From the NCBI RefSeq assembly GCF_000230835.1, contig NZ_CM001240.1:1496501-1560500 (forward strand): a DNA stretch of 64,000 bases, read 5' to 3'. The notes beneath the pieces are model-generated. The model did no database searches and was not told where the DNA came from. It saw nothing but the letters and a program-made list of their open reading frames with translations. Every line of letters begins with the position of its first letter. Positions within the stretch are counted from its first letter, which is position 1. The translations under genes and the position numbers were made by a program. The DNA comes from Clostridium sp. DL-VIII (GTDB taxonomy: Bacteria; Bacillota; Clostridia; Clostridiales; Clostridiaceae). Below are positions 23,027 to 32,385 of the stretch, piece by piece.

Positions 23027-23356
23027 ATGCAAGGAAGATTAGATAAGAGAATAGTTGTATGGGGAAATATAGAATTTGATAATGAGATTGACGAAAAAGA
23101 TTTTGGACCAAGAGAAATAAAAACTATTTGGGCACAAATAATCCCACAAACAAGTTCATTACAAAAACAACAGACTGATACAATACTTTCTAATACGACA
23201 CATAAGGTTATAGTCAGATATGGAGCCGGAAAAGATATTACTCAAGATATGTGGTTTATTTATCAAGGCCATAGATTAGATATTAAATATGTACTAGATC
23301 CTTATTTTTCGCATCAATTTCTTGAAATATTCTGCGAAGAGATCATAGGAGGATAA
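23027..23356 (+). CDS. Head-tail joining/stopper protein (109 aa)
   Basis: The sequence (LDKRIVVWGNIEFDNEIDEK, then IWAQIIPQTSSLQKQQTDTI) and the final FLEIFCEEI match the Phage_H_T_join (SPP1 gp16-like) pattern of a small beta barrel. It closes the connector channel. Order connector-stopper-gp10-terminator is canonical. Confidence 0.78.
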   Translation: MQGRLDKRIVVWGNIEFDNEIDEKDFGPREIKTIWAQIIPQTSSLQKQQTDTILSNTTHKVIVRYGAGKDITQDMWFIYQGHRLDIKYVLDPYFSHQFLEIFCEEIIGG

Positions 23357-23357
23357 T

Positions 23358-23813
23358 ATGAGTAGTGATGGATTTGATTTTAGTGAACTAACTAAATTTG
23401 AAAAAAAGTTAGTTGAAAAAGCAAATGATACTATGCCAAAAGAAAGCAAGAAATTCATAAAAAAAGAAGGTAATAAGCTAAATAAAAAAAATAAAGCTGT
23501 ATTTAAGAGTAAAGGAATAGAAGAGAAAACAGGAAATTTAATTAGAGGATTTAAAGCAGGAAAAGCCTATAAATACAGAGGTGTTTGGTCTGTAAGAGCT
23601 CTTAATAGTAGTCCCCATGTTCACTTAATTAATGATGGATATATGTGGACTCCACATAAAAAAGTTGCAAGAGGGCAATCGCATAAGCAAACTGGAGAGG
23701 AAAAATTTATTCCTGGGTTTCATTTCATGGAAGAAGCAGCGAAAGCATTTGAAAGTGGTTATTATTCAGATGTTGAAGAATTTTTGCAAGAAGTATTTAT
23801 AAAGGGGTTATAA
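23358..23813 (+). CDS. HK97 gp10-like tail component (151 aa)
   Basis: The HK97-gp10 pattern is seen: an N-terminal helix pair (LTKFEKKLVEKANDTMPKES), the TGNLIRGF turn, and H-x-x-L-x-x-x-G (VHLINDGYMW). The protein completes the tail or acts at the neck. Starts 1 nt after the preceding stop, GGAGG upstream. Confidence 0.8.
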   Translation: MSSDGFDFSELTKFEKKLVEKANDTMPKESKKFIKKEGNKLNKKNKAVFKSKGIEEKTGNLIRGFKAGKAYKYRGVWSVRALNSSPHVHLINDGYMWTPHKKVARGQSHKQTGEEKFIPGFHFMEEAAKAFESGYYSDVEEFLQEVFIKGL

Positions 23814-23815
23814 CT

Positions 23816-24313
23816 ATGATTACACTGAAACAAATAAATAAGGCTATAAATAATGTTATACAAGCTGCATTAGTAAATACAGAATTTGCAGATGTTCAGG
23901 TAAGAACAGAAGATACTAAAGAAGATATAAAAAAAGATGTAGATGGATCATATATAAATGCTATAAGGCCATCAATAAAAGTAACATTTGATACTATACA
24001 AGCAGGAAAATTTAATAGTCAATTAAAAGAAAGAACTCTTCCAGTAAGGGTTTATTTTTTTGCTAAAGATAGGTACAAACCTAAATTAGATAATTTAGCA
24101 ATGGAGGATTTATTAGTAAATACATTTTTAGAAGATGTAAAAGTCACAGATACATTTTACATGCCAATTGCTGAAGATGGAGAGATACAGTGCAGCACAA
24201 CTGACGGTGTATTACAGGTTACTTTTGAGTTATATTCCCTTGAAGAAATTTATGACGATTCAAATTTAGAGAATATAGAAGAGTTAAATTTCAACTTAAA
24301 TTTAAAAGAATAG
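23816..24313 (+). CDS. Tail terminator-like protein (165 aa)
   Basis: MITLKQINKAINNVIQAALV and the following strand-rich part (LPVRVYFFAKDRYKPKLDNL) resemble phage DUF6838/tail-terminator proteins that lie just upstream of the sheath in PBSX-like phages. It probably caps the tail and joins it to the head. Assigned mainly on position. Confidence 0.68.
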   Translation: MITLKQINKAINNVIQAALVNTEFADVQVRTEDTKEDIKKDVDGSYINAIRPSIKVTFDTIQAGKFNSQLKERTLPVRVYFFAKDRYKPKLDNLAMEDLLVNTFLEDVKVTDTFYMPIAEDGEIQCSTTDGVLQVTFELYSLEEIYDDSNLENIEELNFNLNLKE

Positions 24314-24325
24314 GAGTGATGATTA

Positions 24326-25447
24326 ATGACAGTAGAAATGCCAAACATAGATGTAAGCTTTAAGCAAAAGGCAAATTCACTCGTTGATCGTAGTGAGAGA
24401 GGTTACGCAATCCTTATTATTAGGGATGATACCGTTAAGACATTTGATTATAGAGAATATGACATAATTACTGATGTTAAAGAAAATGATTATTCGTCAA
24501 GTAATTATCAGTACATTAATGATATATTTGCATTTGCACCGTATAAAGTTTGTATAGTTAGGATAGATGCTACAGCAGAAGAAGGGGAAACAGCTCCAAC
24601 TATAGCGGATGCATTAAATATTGTTTCGCAGAATGTTGCGACTGGATGGATTACTATTGGAAATGGTTCAGCAGATGATTTTACTACGTTATCAAGTTGG
24701 ATAAAAACTAAAGCAACAATGGAAAAGAGAACTTATAAGGCTGTAGTTTTTAATGTCACAATTGCACCAGATGAAAAGCATGTAGTTAATTTTGTAAATG
24801 ACCATGTGACTTTTTCAGATACTACAAGAGGAGAAGTCGAAGGAGTACATTATTGTCCAAGCTTAATAGGAATATTAGCTAAATGCAATATTAGTCAAGG
24901 TTGTAACTATTTTAAATGTACAAACCTTAGTAAAGTCACTGAGGTTGATGATAGGAATGCAGCTCTCGGAGCTGGTAAATTTATATTAATTAATGATGGT
25001 GCTAATGTAAGAATTGCACGTGGAATTAATTCACTGATAACTACAAATGGTACTACTATAACAGAAGATATGAAAGAGATTGAAGTTGTTGAAGCTATGG
25101 ATCTTATGCAAGATGATATATCAACAACATTTAAAGAAGATTATCTTGGCGGTGGATATAAGAATAAATATGATAATCAAATTTTATTTATATCAGCAGT
25201 TAATGGTTATTTTAAAGAGTTATCAGCAGAGGGGACTGACGTTTTAGATGGAGAATATGACAATAAAAGTGATATTGATGTGGAAGCACAGAGAGCTGCA
25301 TGGATAGCTGCCGGAACTTCAGAAGCTTCAGGATGGACAGATTTACAAGTCAGAAAGAATACTTTTAAAAGAAGTTTATTCTTAACTGCAAATGCAAAAG
25401 TATTACAAAGCATGGTTGATTTGAAATTTGCAATCAATTTAGCTTAA
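24326..25447 (+). CDS. Contractile tail sheath protein (373 aa)
   Basis: VEMPNIDVSFKQKANSLVDR, with the N-terminal GYAILIIRD strand, and the late LRKN-type end (WTDLQVRKNTFKRSLFLTAN) mark an XkdK-type phage tail sheath. This makes the phage a myovirus. It is shorter than XkdK of PBSX (about 466 residues), so it has lost peripheral domains. It is directly followed by the tube gene, as usual. Confidence 0.9.
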   Translation: MTVEMPNIDVSFKQKANSLVDRSERGYAILIIRDDTVKTFDYREYDIITDVKENDYSSSNYQYINDIFAFAPYKVCIVRIDATAEEGETAPTIADALNIVSQNVATGWITIGNGSADDFTTLSSWIKTKATMEKRTYKAVVFNVTIAPDEKHVVNFVNDHVTFSDTTRGEVEGVHYCPSLIGILAKCNISQGCNYFKCTNLSKVTEVDDRNAALGAGKFILINDGANVRIARGINSLITTNGTTITEDMKEIEVVEAMDLMQDDISTTFKEDYLGGGYKNKYDNQILFISAVNGYFKELSAEGTDVLDGEYDNKSDIDVEAQRAAWIAAGTSEASGWTDLQVRKNTFKRSLFLTANAKVLQSMVDLKFAINLA

Positions 25448-25463
25448 GGGAGGTATTTAGATT

Positions 25464-25895
25464 ATGGCAAATCAAGCTTTAGCTAATAAAGTTTTAACAG
25501 GTAGTAGCGGTAATTTATGGTTCAATGGTCAGCTTTTAGCTAATTTAAGTAAAATTGAAGCCAAGGTAAAAGGTGACTTTGAAAGTATTGAATTTTGCGG
25601 AGATAATGCAACATATAGTAGATATAATGGTTGGAGCGGTGAAGGAACTATTACTGTAAAAAAAGTAGACAGTACAATATGGAAGATTTGTGCTGATGCA
25701 TATAAAAGTGGAGTTATGCCAGATATTAAATTAATATCGAGTTTAACTGACAATGCCACTGGGAAAAGTGAAAAGGCAAGTATAGAAGGAGTAGTAATAA
25801 CTGAATTTTTGCTTGCCGGTTTTGAGTCTAAAAAAATAATTGAAGAAGAATTTCCATTTAATTTTGGAGATTTTGAACCAATTGAAACTATTTAA
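25464..25895 (+). CDS. Tail tube protein, XkdM-like (143 aa)
   Basis: LTGSSGNLWFNGQLLANLSK and the F-C-G-D segment followed by GWSGEGTITVKK match XkdM tail tubes, which form the inner rigid tube. Length matches the family (about 145-150). A strong terminator overlaps the stop codon, letting tube and sheath be made in excess over the distal tail genes. Confidence 0.9.
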   Translation: MANQALANKVLTGSSGNLWFNGQLLANLSKIEAKVKGDFESIEFCGDNATYSRYNGWSGEGTITVKKVDSTIWKICADAYKSGVMPDIKLISSLTDNATGKSEKASIEGVVITEFLLAGFESKKIIEEEFPFNFGDFEPIETI

Positions 25896-25922
25896 GATGC
25901 TTTTAATTAAGCATCTTTTTAA
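25894..25922 (+). terminator. Terminator after tail tube gene
   Basis: AAGATGCTT (25894-25902) and AAGCATCTT (25909-25917) with a 6-nt loop are followed by T residues. It lies between the highly expressed tube and the chaperone. Partial read-through must occur because no new promoter is clear before 25953. Confidence 0.85.
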
Positions 25923-25952
25923 TTTTAATATGAATATTTGGAGGAATTTATT

Positions 25953-26414
25953 ATGGAAAAAAATTTAAAAGAATTTGATGAAAAGCAGGAAGAAAAACAA
26001 CTAAAGAAATTATCTTTAGAGGAATTCATAAATCAGGGATTAGAAAGAGAATCAAGTAGAAAGAAAGAAGCAGATATTCTAATAGAAGGCTGGGGAGTAA
26101 TAACATTTATTAAACCAACTGAAGATAATTTACTAGAATTCTTAAATGCACAGGCAAATGCTATAAAAATGAATAAAAATGAAGAAATCATAGGAACAAA
26201 TTTGAGAGCTATAACTGAAGCAGCAAAAGACTTTATTTATTTTTCATGCCCTTTTTTACAAAATCCAGAATTGCATAAAGCATGGGGAATACAAGATCCA
26301 TTGGATGCACCTATTAAAGCTTTTGGAGTTGAAAATTTACCTAACATAGCAAATCAAATTAAAGATACTTTCGGAGATGGCAAGAAAACTAAGAAAAAAA
26401 TAAAAAACTCATAA
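25953..26414 (+). CDS. Tail assembly chaperone, unshifted form (XkdN/gpG-like, 153 aa)
   Basis: A helical protein (SLEEFINQGLERESSRKKEA, DFIYFSCPFLQNPELHKAWG) placed between tube and tape-measure genes, the invariant position of the G/GT chaperones. ATG at 25953 follows GGAGG with 8-9 nt; an upstream TTG at 25938 overlaps that site. The last codons run over the A-rich slippery sequence at 26402-26408, giving two products. Confidence 0.85.
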   Translation: MEKNLKEFDEKQEEKQLKKLSLEEFINQGLERESSRKKEADILIEGWGVITFIKPTEDNLLEFLNAQANAIKMNKNEEIIGTNLRAITEAAKDFIYFSCPFLQNPELHKAWGIQDPLDAPIKAFGVENLPNIANQIKDTFGDGKKTKKKIKNS

Positions 26415-26584
26415 GAGGGAATGACAAAGGAGATATAGGGCCACTATTTTGGCTCTGTTATTTCTTTGAATGTGGTCATTCTCTCGAATATTTATGGAAT
26501 CTTCCTGAAACTCAAAAGGAGGTTTTAAAAGAATATGTTCTTTACAAAAATGAATTAATGAATGCCAAACCACCAAAAACTTAA
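26402..26584 (+). CDS. -1 frameshift extension of the tail assembly chaperone (gpGT-like)
   Basis: The heptamer A-AAA-AAC (26402-26408) lies in the correct phase, just before the zero-frame stop TAA at 26412. Slipping one base back continues as L-I-R-G-N-D-K and then GDIGPLFWLCYFFECGHSLE, ending at TAA 26582-26584. The extension (about 58 residues) has no start codon of its own. Fusion of chaperone forms by -1 shift is conserved in tailed phages, where GT binds the tape measure and tube. The extension ends 16 nt before the tape-measure start. Confidence 0.85.
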   Translation, partial: KKLIRGNDKGDIGPLFWLCYFFECGHSLEYLWNLPETQKEVLKEYVLYKNELMNAKPPKT

Positions 26585-26599
26585 TAAGGATGTGATAAT

Positions 26600-28852
26600 T
26601 TGGCTTCAAAAGTAATTAGTACGATTTTAAATTTAAAAGATAATTTTAGTGATACAATTCAAAACGTTGCTAAAAATACGCAATCTTTTAGAAATGGAAT
26701 GAAAAATACTGAAGATCAAGCTTTGAACATGAAAAAAACTGTTTCTAATGCATATGATACCATTGGACAATCTATATTAAGAGGTATTGGCGTTGGTGCG
26801 GGAATGGACATTTGGGAACAAATGAAAGAAGGAATTGTTGAAACAGTTACTTTTGGTAATGAGCTTCAAAAATCTTTAAATGGTATTCAAGCAGCAACTG
26901 GAATAAGTGATGATGCATTAGGAAGCATGCGAGATACTATGCTTGATATTTATAATGATAATTTCGGAGAAAATTTTGACGAAATTGGAGAAGCAATTAA
27001 AGGCATAAGGCAACAAACAGGTGCTAGTGGTGATGATTTAAAAGAATTAGCAGAAGATGCATTTGCATTAAGAGATACCTTTGGCATAGACGTAAATGAA
27101 TCTATAAGAAGTGCCAATACGATTATGAACCAATTTGGAGTAGATGGTGAGAATGCTTTTAATTTGATTGCACAAGGGAAGCAAAAAGGATTAGATTTCA
27201 GTGATGAAATGGTTGACTCTATTAATGAATATAGCGTGCAATTTAAGAAGGTTGGTTTAAGTGCTCAAGATATGTTTAATATTTTTGCAAATGGAACAGC
27301 TTCAGGGGCATTTAACCTTGATAAAGTTGGAGATGCAGTTAAGGAATTTTCTATAAGAGCAGTTGATGGAAGTAAAACTACAACAGATGGTTTTACTCAG
27401 CTTGGATTTAATGCAGCCGATTTGTCAGCTAAATTTGCACAAGGTGGAGATATTGCAAGAAGTTCATTTGAAAATGTAGTTAGTGCATTAGGTAATATGC
27501 AAGATCCATTAAAGCAATCTCAGATTGGTGTTGAGTTATTTGGAACTCAATTTGAGGATTTGGGTATAAATGCAATTGAAAGTTTAGGGAATTTAAATGG
27601 TTCGATTGATAGCACATATGATGCAATGAGTTCTATTAAAGATATTAAATACAATGATATAGGCAGTGCATTTGAAGGAATAAAACGTAATATTCAAACG
27701 AGTATTTTAGTTCCAATATCTGATGAGGCGCTGCCGAGACTAAATGATTTTGCTAATTGGTTTAAGGATAAAATACCAGGAGTAAAAGAGACTATTTCAA
27801 GTGTCACAGGTGAATTTTTAAATGTTGCAAGTAATATTTTAGATACTGATTTACCAGCATTGCAGAACTTAGGTAGTTCCATTGGAAATTTAGCTAAAAC
27901 AATATATGATAGTGTTGCGCCTGCTTTCGACTCAATAAAACCAGATAGCTGGGACTCTGTTGGAGATGCAATAAAGGATATTATAGATAGTTCAACAAAA
28001 GTTGTAGATTTTTATAGAAATAACTGGACTACAATAAAGCCGATAATAGAGGGCGTTACAATGGCTGTAGTGGCGTGGAAGCTTGCAATTATAGCGGTTA
28101 ATACATGGACAAAGATAGTTTCTATCACTACTAAAGCGTGGGAAACGATAGAAATGATTATATGGGGCATTAAGAATGCAACAAACGCATGGGAAGCTGC
28201 ACAATGGGCTCTAGATGTAGCTATGGATGCAAACCCAATAGGAGTTGTAGCGCTTGCAATAGCGGGTTTAGGTTTTGTTATATACGAAGTAGTTAAACAT
28301 TGGCAAGATATATATAATTGGATTAAATGGGTTTGGGGAATTCTTGAGGATAATCCAATATTGCTATTTATAAGTGCTGTATTAAATCCTTTTGGAACTG
28401 CTTTATTAGCAATTGTAGCTAATTGGGATAAGATAACTGGAGCGATTCAACGAGCTTATGATTGGTTTAAATCATGGACAAATAAATGGAACAATACAAC
28501 CTTAGCAGATAAAGAGGTTAATATTACTGGAAATTATTCAAATGTTGATACATCTAATGCAGATCAAGTAACATTTAATCCTTGGGGATGGAAAGCTACA
28601 GGAACACAATATGCTACTGGTGGACCTACAATAGTTGGAGAACATGGACCAGAAGCTATTGACTTACCAGGTGGTGCAAAAGTTTATACAGCAAACCAAA
28701 CTAAGAAGATATTAAATGGAAATGGTAATAATGGAATGAACATATATGTAATAGTTCAAGGCAATATGGTAGGAAATGAAGAGTTTGCAAATCAAGTAGG
28801 GCAGCATGTTTATAATCAAATTCAATTAGGAATGGTTAATTCTAAAGGTTAG
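26600..28852 (+). CDS. Tape measure protein (750 aa)
   Basis: It sets tail length and helps DNA passage. It has long alpha-helical segments, a TMP core (FGNELQKSLNGIQAATGISD, DAFALRDTFGIDVNESIRSA), hydrophobic segments around residues 490-620 (AVVAWKLAIIAVNTWTKIVS, GVVALAIAGLGFVIYEVVKH), and the common end GGPTIVGEHGPEAIDLPGGA. TTG start at 26600 follows AAGGATGTG. No muralytic domain is visible. The size predicts a short to medium tail. Confidence 0.93.
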   Translation: MASKVISTILNLKDNFSDTIQNVAKNTQSFRNGMKNTEDQALNMKKTVSNAYDTIGQSILRGIGVGAGMDIWEQMKEGIVETVTFGNELQKSLNGIQAATGISDDALGSMRDTMLDIYNDNFGENFDEIGEAIKGIRQQTGASGDDLKELAEDAFALRDTFGIDVNESIRSANTIMNQFGVDGENAFNLIAQGKQKGLDFSDEMVDSINEYSVQFKKVGLSAQDMFNIFANGTASGAFNLDKVGDAVKEFSIRAVDGSKTTTDGFTQLGFNAADLSAKFAQGGDIARSSFENVVSALGNMQDPLKQSQIGVELFGTQFEDLGINAIESLGNLNGSIDSTYDAMSSIKDIKYNDIGSAFEGIKRNIQTSILVPISDEALPRLNDFANWFKDKIPGVKETISSVTGEFLNVASNILDTDLPALQNLGSSIGNLAKTIYDSVAPAFDSIKPDSWDSVGDAIKDIIDSSTKVVDFYRNNWTTIKPIIEGVTMAVVAWKLAIIAVNTWTKIVSITTKAWETIEMIIWGIKNATNAWEAAQWALDVAMDANPIGVVALAIAGLGFVIYEVVKHWQDIYNWIKWVWGILEDNPILLFISAVLNPFGTALLAIVANWDKITGAIQRAYDWFKSWTNKWNNTTLADKEVNITGNYSNVDTSNADQVTFNPWGWKATGTQYATGGPTIVGEHGPEAIDLPGGAKVYTANQTKKILNGNGNNGMNIYVIVQGNMVGNEEFANQVGQHVYNQIQLGMVNSKG

Positions 28853-28862
28853 GAGGTAATAT

Positions 28863-29633
28863 ATGAGCGGATATAATATATATGTGAGTGATTATAATAG
28901 AACAAAAGTATTACAATTTCCTACGATACCTAAAGAGCTGCCAGCCTTTTCTAGTGAGAGTAAAAATGAAGAATTCGAGACTTATTGGGATATACCATAT
29001 AACTTTATTGATAAAAAAGGATTATTGCAAGGCTCTTGGGACGATTGGTTGCCACGTGATGCAAGTAAATATTATTATTGCAAAAGCAAGGTCAATGGAA
29101 AAGAAATTATTGATTTAATTGAAGATGCTAAAACCAATGCCGAACCAATTAGGTTACTTATTACTACAAAGGATGGTAATTATGTAAATGATACTTTCAG
29201 TGTTGAAAAGTTCGAACATCCAATAATGAAAAATGGCGATTATAAATATAGCTTAGATCTTAAACAATGGAGAGAGTATAATGCTACAATAACTACTACG
29301 TCAACTACAATTGGATGGCAGCAGGATTCCACTGGATGGTATTACTATTATGATACAGCAGGGAGTTACTATTCTGATTCATGGCAGTTAATAGATAATG
29401 AATGGTATAGTTTTGATCCTCAAGGATATGCAAGGCAAACTACTTGGCTACAGGATGGAGGAAACTATTATTGGCTTAAAGAAGACTGCAAAATGGCACG
29501 TAATGAATGGGTATATTATAACTATACATGGTATTATTTTGGTTCAGATGGTGCTATGTATTATGGTGGAACATACAATATAGACGGAACTGATTACACA
29601 TTCGATGATAGCGGCGCATGGATAGAAGGTTAG
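28863..29633 (+). CDS. XkdP-like tail protein with choline-binding-type repeats (256 aa)
   Basis: Residues 1-140 (NRTKVLQFPTIPKELPAFSS, PIRLLITTKDGNYVNDTFSV, MKNGDYKYSLDLKQWREY) match the XkdP-type domain just after the tape measure. Normally a LysM domain follows. Here it is replaced by about five aromatic cell-wall-binding repeats (GWQQDSTGWYYYYDTAGSYY, WYSFDPQGYARQTTWLQDGG). The endolysin at 36433 has the same repeat type. The tail tip therefore probably grips wall polymers of the host. Confidence 0.82.
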   Translation: MSGYNIYVSDYNRTKVLQFPTIPKELPAFSSESKNEEFETYWDIPYNFIDKKGLLQGSWDDWLPRDASKYYYCKSKVNGKEIIDLIEDAKTNAEPIRLLITTKDGNYVNDTFSVEKFEHPIMKNGDYKYSLDLKQWREYNATITTTSTTIGWQQDSTGWYYYYDTAGSYYSDSWQLIDNEWYSFDPQGYARQTTWLQDGGNYYWLKEDCKMARNEWVYYNYTWYYFGSDGAMYYGGTYNIDGTDYTFDDSGAWIEG

Positions 29634-29641
29634 GTGATATT

Positions 29642-30550
29642 ATGTATAAATTAATGGTTAATGGTGTAGATATAATAAACGATAGCAATACTATTACATG
29701 GAGCAGTGATTCGGATTCTTTAGGGACTCAATTAAGTTTTGATAGCATAAAAGAAATACCAACTGGAACTGTAGTGCAATTATTAAATGATGATGTAGAG
29801 ATCTTCAGGGGGATTACATTAAAGCCAACTCAAAAAAGATGGACATGGTCATATACTTGTCAAGATTATAGCTATTATTTAAAGAATGACAAAATACCTA
29901 TTAAACAATTTAATGGAATAGCAGCTAGTGATGCAATTAATGAATTATTAAATGAAGCTTATTTAACTGGTGAAGTAGTCAATATTCCTACGATTATAGA
30001 TCAATATTATTCAAATACTAATAGAGACAGCATGATTGAAGATATTTTAAAGCAGGCTTCTGATGACCAGGGCACGACTTATTTTAAGGAAATACAAGGT
30101 GCGACAACATATGTATATGATATTGCTGATATGAAGATTTCTCCGGATATTATTCTACCTAAAGAAATTAATATCGAAGCCAGTATGGAAAATATGAAAA
30201 ATGTAATAGTTGTAATCAGTGGAAACGGAGATAGCACAGTAATACAAGCTACTGCACAAGATACAAGTAAGCAAAATTTCTATGGTATTTTAACTGATGT
30301 AATAAGTGTAGATGATAAGAATATAGCACAGGCTCAGAATATGGCTGATAATGCTTTAGCAAGTAGTAATAAAATAGAATATCAGTCAACCTTTGAAGTT
30401 GTAGCAGTAAGCGGTGGTGATGATATTAAAGCTAACCGCTTAATTTATATACATGCAGGAAGTAGGCTTAATGATTATTATAAGATAAAAAATGCACAAC
30501 ATACACTGGCTAAAGGAAAGCATAAAGTAAATATAACAATAACTTGGTAG
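29642..30550 (+). CDS. Baseplate hub protein, XkdQ/gpD-like (302 aa)
   Basis: The domain signature of late control D/XkdQ (IEIFRGITLKPTQKRWTWSY, then YTCQDYSYYLKNDKIPIKQF) is visible, and the C-terminal HTLAKGKHKVNITITW is typical. It forms the hub through which the tube pierces. ATG 29642 follows TTAGGTGATATT; the 24-nt longer frame overlaps the previous gene. Confidence 0.85.
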   Translation: MYKLMVNGVDIINDSNTITWSSDSDSLGTQLSFDSIKEIPTGTVVQLLNDDVEIFRGITLKPTQKRWTWSYTCQDYSYYLKNDKIPIKQFNGIAASDAINELLNEAYLTGEVVNIPTIIDQYYSNTNRDSMIEDILKQASDDQGTTYFKEIQGATTYVYDIADMKISPDIILPKEINIEASMENMKNVIVVISGNGDSTVIQATAQDTSKQNFYGILTDVISVDDKNIAQAQNMADNALASSNKIEYQSTFEVVAVSGGDDIKANRLIYIHAGSRLNDYYKIKNAQHTLAKGKHKVNITITW

Positions 30551-30558
30551 GTGATATT

Positions 30559-30864
30559 ATGGATGATTATAGAGTTGGATTTGCTAAAATGTTTAATGAT
30601 AGAAATAATGTAGATTCACCTCAATTTCAAATTGGAAAAGTAGTTTCTTTGAATCCATTAAAAATTTCAATATCAGATGGAGCAGCATATTTCACAGAAG
30701 GCCAAAATTTAAAAGTTTGTGAAACTCTTAAGATAATGACAGGATCAATTGTCATTAATGGAGAATCGCAAACTTTTTCTATTACAAGAAATTTAAATGT
30801 TAATGATGAAGTATTGTGTTTTCCATTAAATAAGAAATATTTTATAGCTTTTGATAAGGTATAG
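30559..30864 (+). CDS. XkdR-like baseplate protein, DUF2577 (101 aa)
   Basis: A compact beta-barrel-like protein (IGKVVSLNPLKISISDGAAY, EVLCFPLNKKYFIAFDKV). The position between XkdQ and XkdS homologues and the length fit DUF2577. ATG 30559 follows TAGGTGATATT, the same leader as the preceding gene. Confidence 0.8.
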   Translation: MDDYRVGFAKMFNDRNNVDSPQFQIGKVVSLNPLKISISDGAAYFTEGQNLKVCETLKIMTGSIVINGESQTFSITRNLNVNDEVLCFPLNKKYFIAFDKV

Positions 30865-30880
30865 AAACGAGGTGAGAGGG

Positions 30881-31324
30881 TTGTTTCCCAATCAGAATAT
30901 AGTAAACACGACGACACAATTGAATACTTCAAATTCTATTAATAGTAATGGTAAATCTCCGAGTTTTGATTTTGAAATAGGAGACTTTGTAGTTAAAGAC
31001 GGTAAAGTGCAAATGTTAACTGGATATGATGCACTTAAGCAATGGATACAGAAGGTTTTAAAAACTGAAAAGAATAAATATAAAATTTATAATACTGATG
31101 ATGTAGAAAAATATGGAGTATCCTTATTAGAGCTTATCACTAGTAAGTATCCTATTGCTTATATACAAGCACAAGTTGAGACAATCGTTATAGAAGCATT
31201 ATTAAAAAATTCTAATATTAAAGCTGTAAATAATTTTGTATTTGTTCGAGACAAAATGCTTTTAAATTGTGAATTTGATGTTATTAGTATCTATGGAGCA
31301 AATACCGAAAGTGTGGTGATTTAA
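30881..31324 (+). CDS. XkdS-like baseplate protein, DUF2634 (147 aa)
   Basis: TTG 30881 follows GAGGTGAG. The body SFDFEIGDFVVKDGKVQMLT followed by GYDALKQWIQKVLKTEKNKY is the gp25/W-like lysozyme-fold pattern of DUF2634, a wedge component of contractile tails. The stop overlaps the next start (TTAATG). Confidence 0.85.
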   Translation: MFPNQNIVNTTTQLNTSNSINSNGKSPSFDFEIGDFVVKDGKVQMLTGYDALKQWIQKVLKTEKNKYKIYNTDDVEKYGVSLLELITSKYPIAYIQAQVETIVIEALLKNSNIKAVNNFVFVRDKMLLNCEFDVISIYGANTESVVI

Positions 31325-32385
31325 TGAGTGATAGCAGAGATAAAATACAAGATAGGTTGTTAAGTGATATTGATGATAACTACAATAAATCACAGGGCGA
31401 ATTTATGTATGATGCTGAAAAACCAGTCTCTATTGAATTAGAGAGTGCATATAAAAAAATTGAGAATTTACCTAATGTTCCATTTGCAGATACTGCAGAA
31501 GGAAAAGATTTAGACAAAGTAGTAAATAAATTTGGAGTTTATAGAAAAGAAACTACTCAATCTAATGGCCCTGTAATTATAACAGGAACACCAGGATCAC
31601 CAATAACAAAAGGTGAACTTGTAGGAAGTGATGCTTTAAATTTTGAATTCATAGATACAACCATAGTTCCAGTAAGTGGAAGTATAGTTGTAAATGTACA
31701 ATGTAAAACCTATGGGAGTATTGGGAATGTACCTTCAGGAGCTATTAAATATTTTCCAAAGACTCTTTCGGGATTGCAAAAAGTAACGAATAGCAGTGCT
31801 TTTACCAATGGATATGATGAAGAAGATAACGACAGTTTAAGAGCTAGATATTATGCTAAAATTCAAAATTTAGTTACCAGCGCAAATAAAGCTCAATTTA
31901 GAAATTGGGCCTTAGAAGTTACTGGTGTTGGTGATGCCAAGGTAATACCTTTATGGAATGGAAATGGTACTGTTAAAGTTGTAATAATAAATTCTAATAA
32001 AGTTGGTGCTGATTCAACATTAATACAAGCAGTTCAAAATTATATTGATCCTAATAAAAACGGAGATGGTAGTGGAAAGATGCCACTATGCGGAGCCGTC
32101 TGCACTGTAGTTAGTGCAACAGAAACAGCGATTCATATAAGTGTCAATATACAAAGTGGTTTAGATCCAGCTACAGCGAAAACAAATATAGAAAACTCAA
32201 TTATGGAGTATCTTAAAACAGTAGCATTTCAACAAAGTTATGTTAGCTATGCATTTATAGGTGACAGAATTTTAAATGCAGAAGGTATAACAGATTATAG
32301 TAATTTGCTTTTAAATGGAGCTGCTGAAAATGTAACTATTGGAGATGAAGAAGTTGCAGTGTTAGGAGATGTTAATGTTGGATAG
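31324..32385 (+). CDS. Baseplate J-like wedge protein, XkdT (353 aa)
   Basis: This is a Baseplate_J family protein. GKDLDKVVNKFGVYRKETTQ, TYGSIGNVPSGAIKYFPKTL and DDSLRARYYAKIQNLVTSAN are characteristic. It forms the wedge that links hub to fibres. ATG overlaps the XkdS stop and its end overlaps the XkdU-like gene. Confidence 0.92.
   Translation: MSDSRDKIQDRLLSDIDDNYNKSQGEFMYDAEKPVSIELESAYKKIENLPNVPFADTAEGKDLDKVVNKFGVYRKETTQSNGPVIITGTPGSPITKGELVGSDALNFEFIDTTIVPVSGSIVVNVQCKTYGSIGNVPSGAIKYFPKTLSGLQKVTNSSAFTNGYDEEDNDSLRARYYAKIQNLVTSANKAQFRNWALEVTGVGDAKVIPLWNGNGTVKVVIINSNKVGADSTLIQAVQNYIDPNKNGDGSGKMPLCGAVCTVVSATETAIHISVNIQSGLDPATAKTNIENSIMEYLKTVAFQQSYVSYAFIGDRILNAEGITDYSNLLLNGAAENVTIGDEEVAVLGDVNVG

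Noticed and set aside
28888..29118. 76-codon rightward frame inside the XkdP-like gene
   Set aside because: It is an overlapping frame of 28863-29633; composition and position show a shadow.
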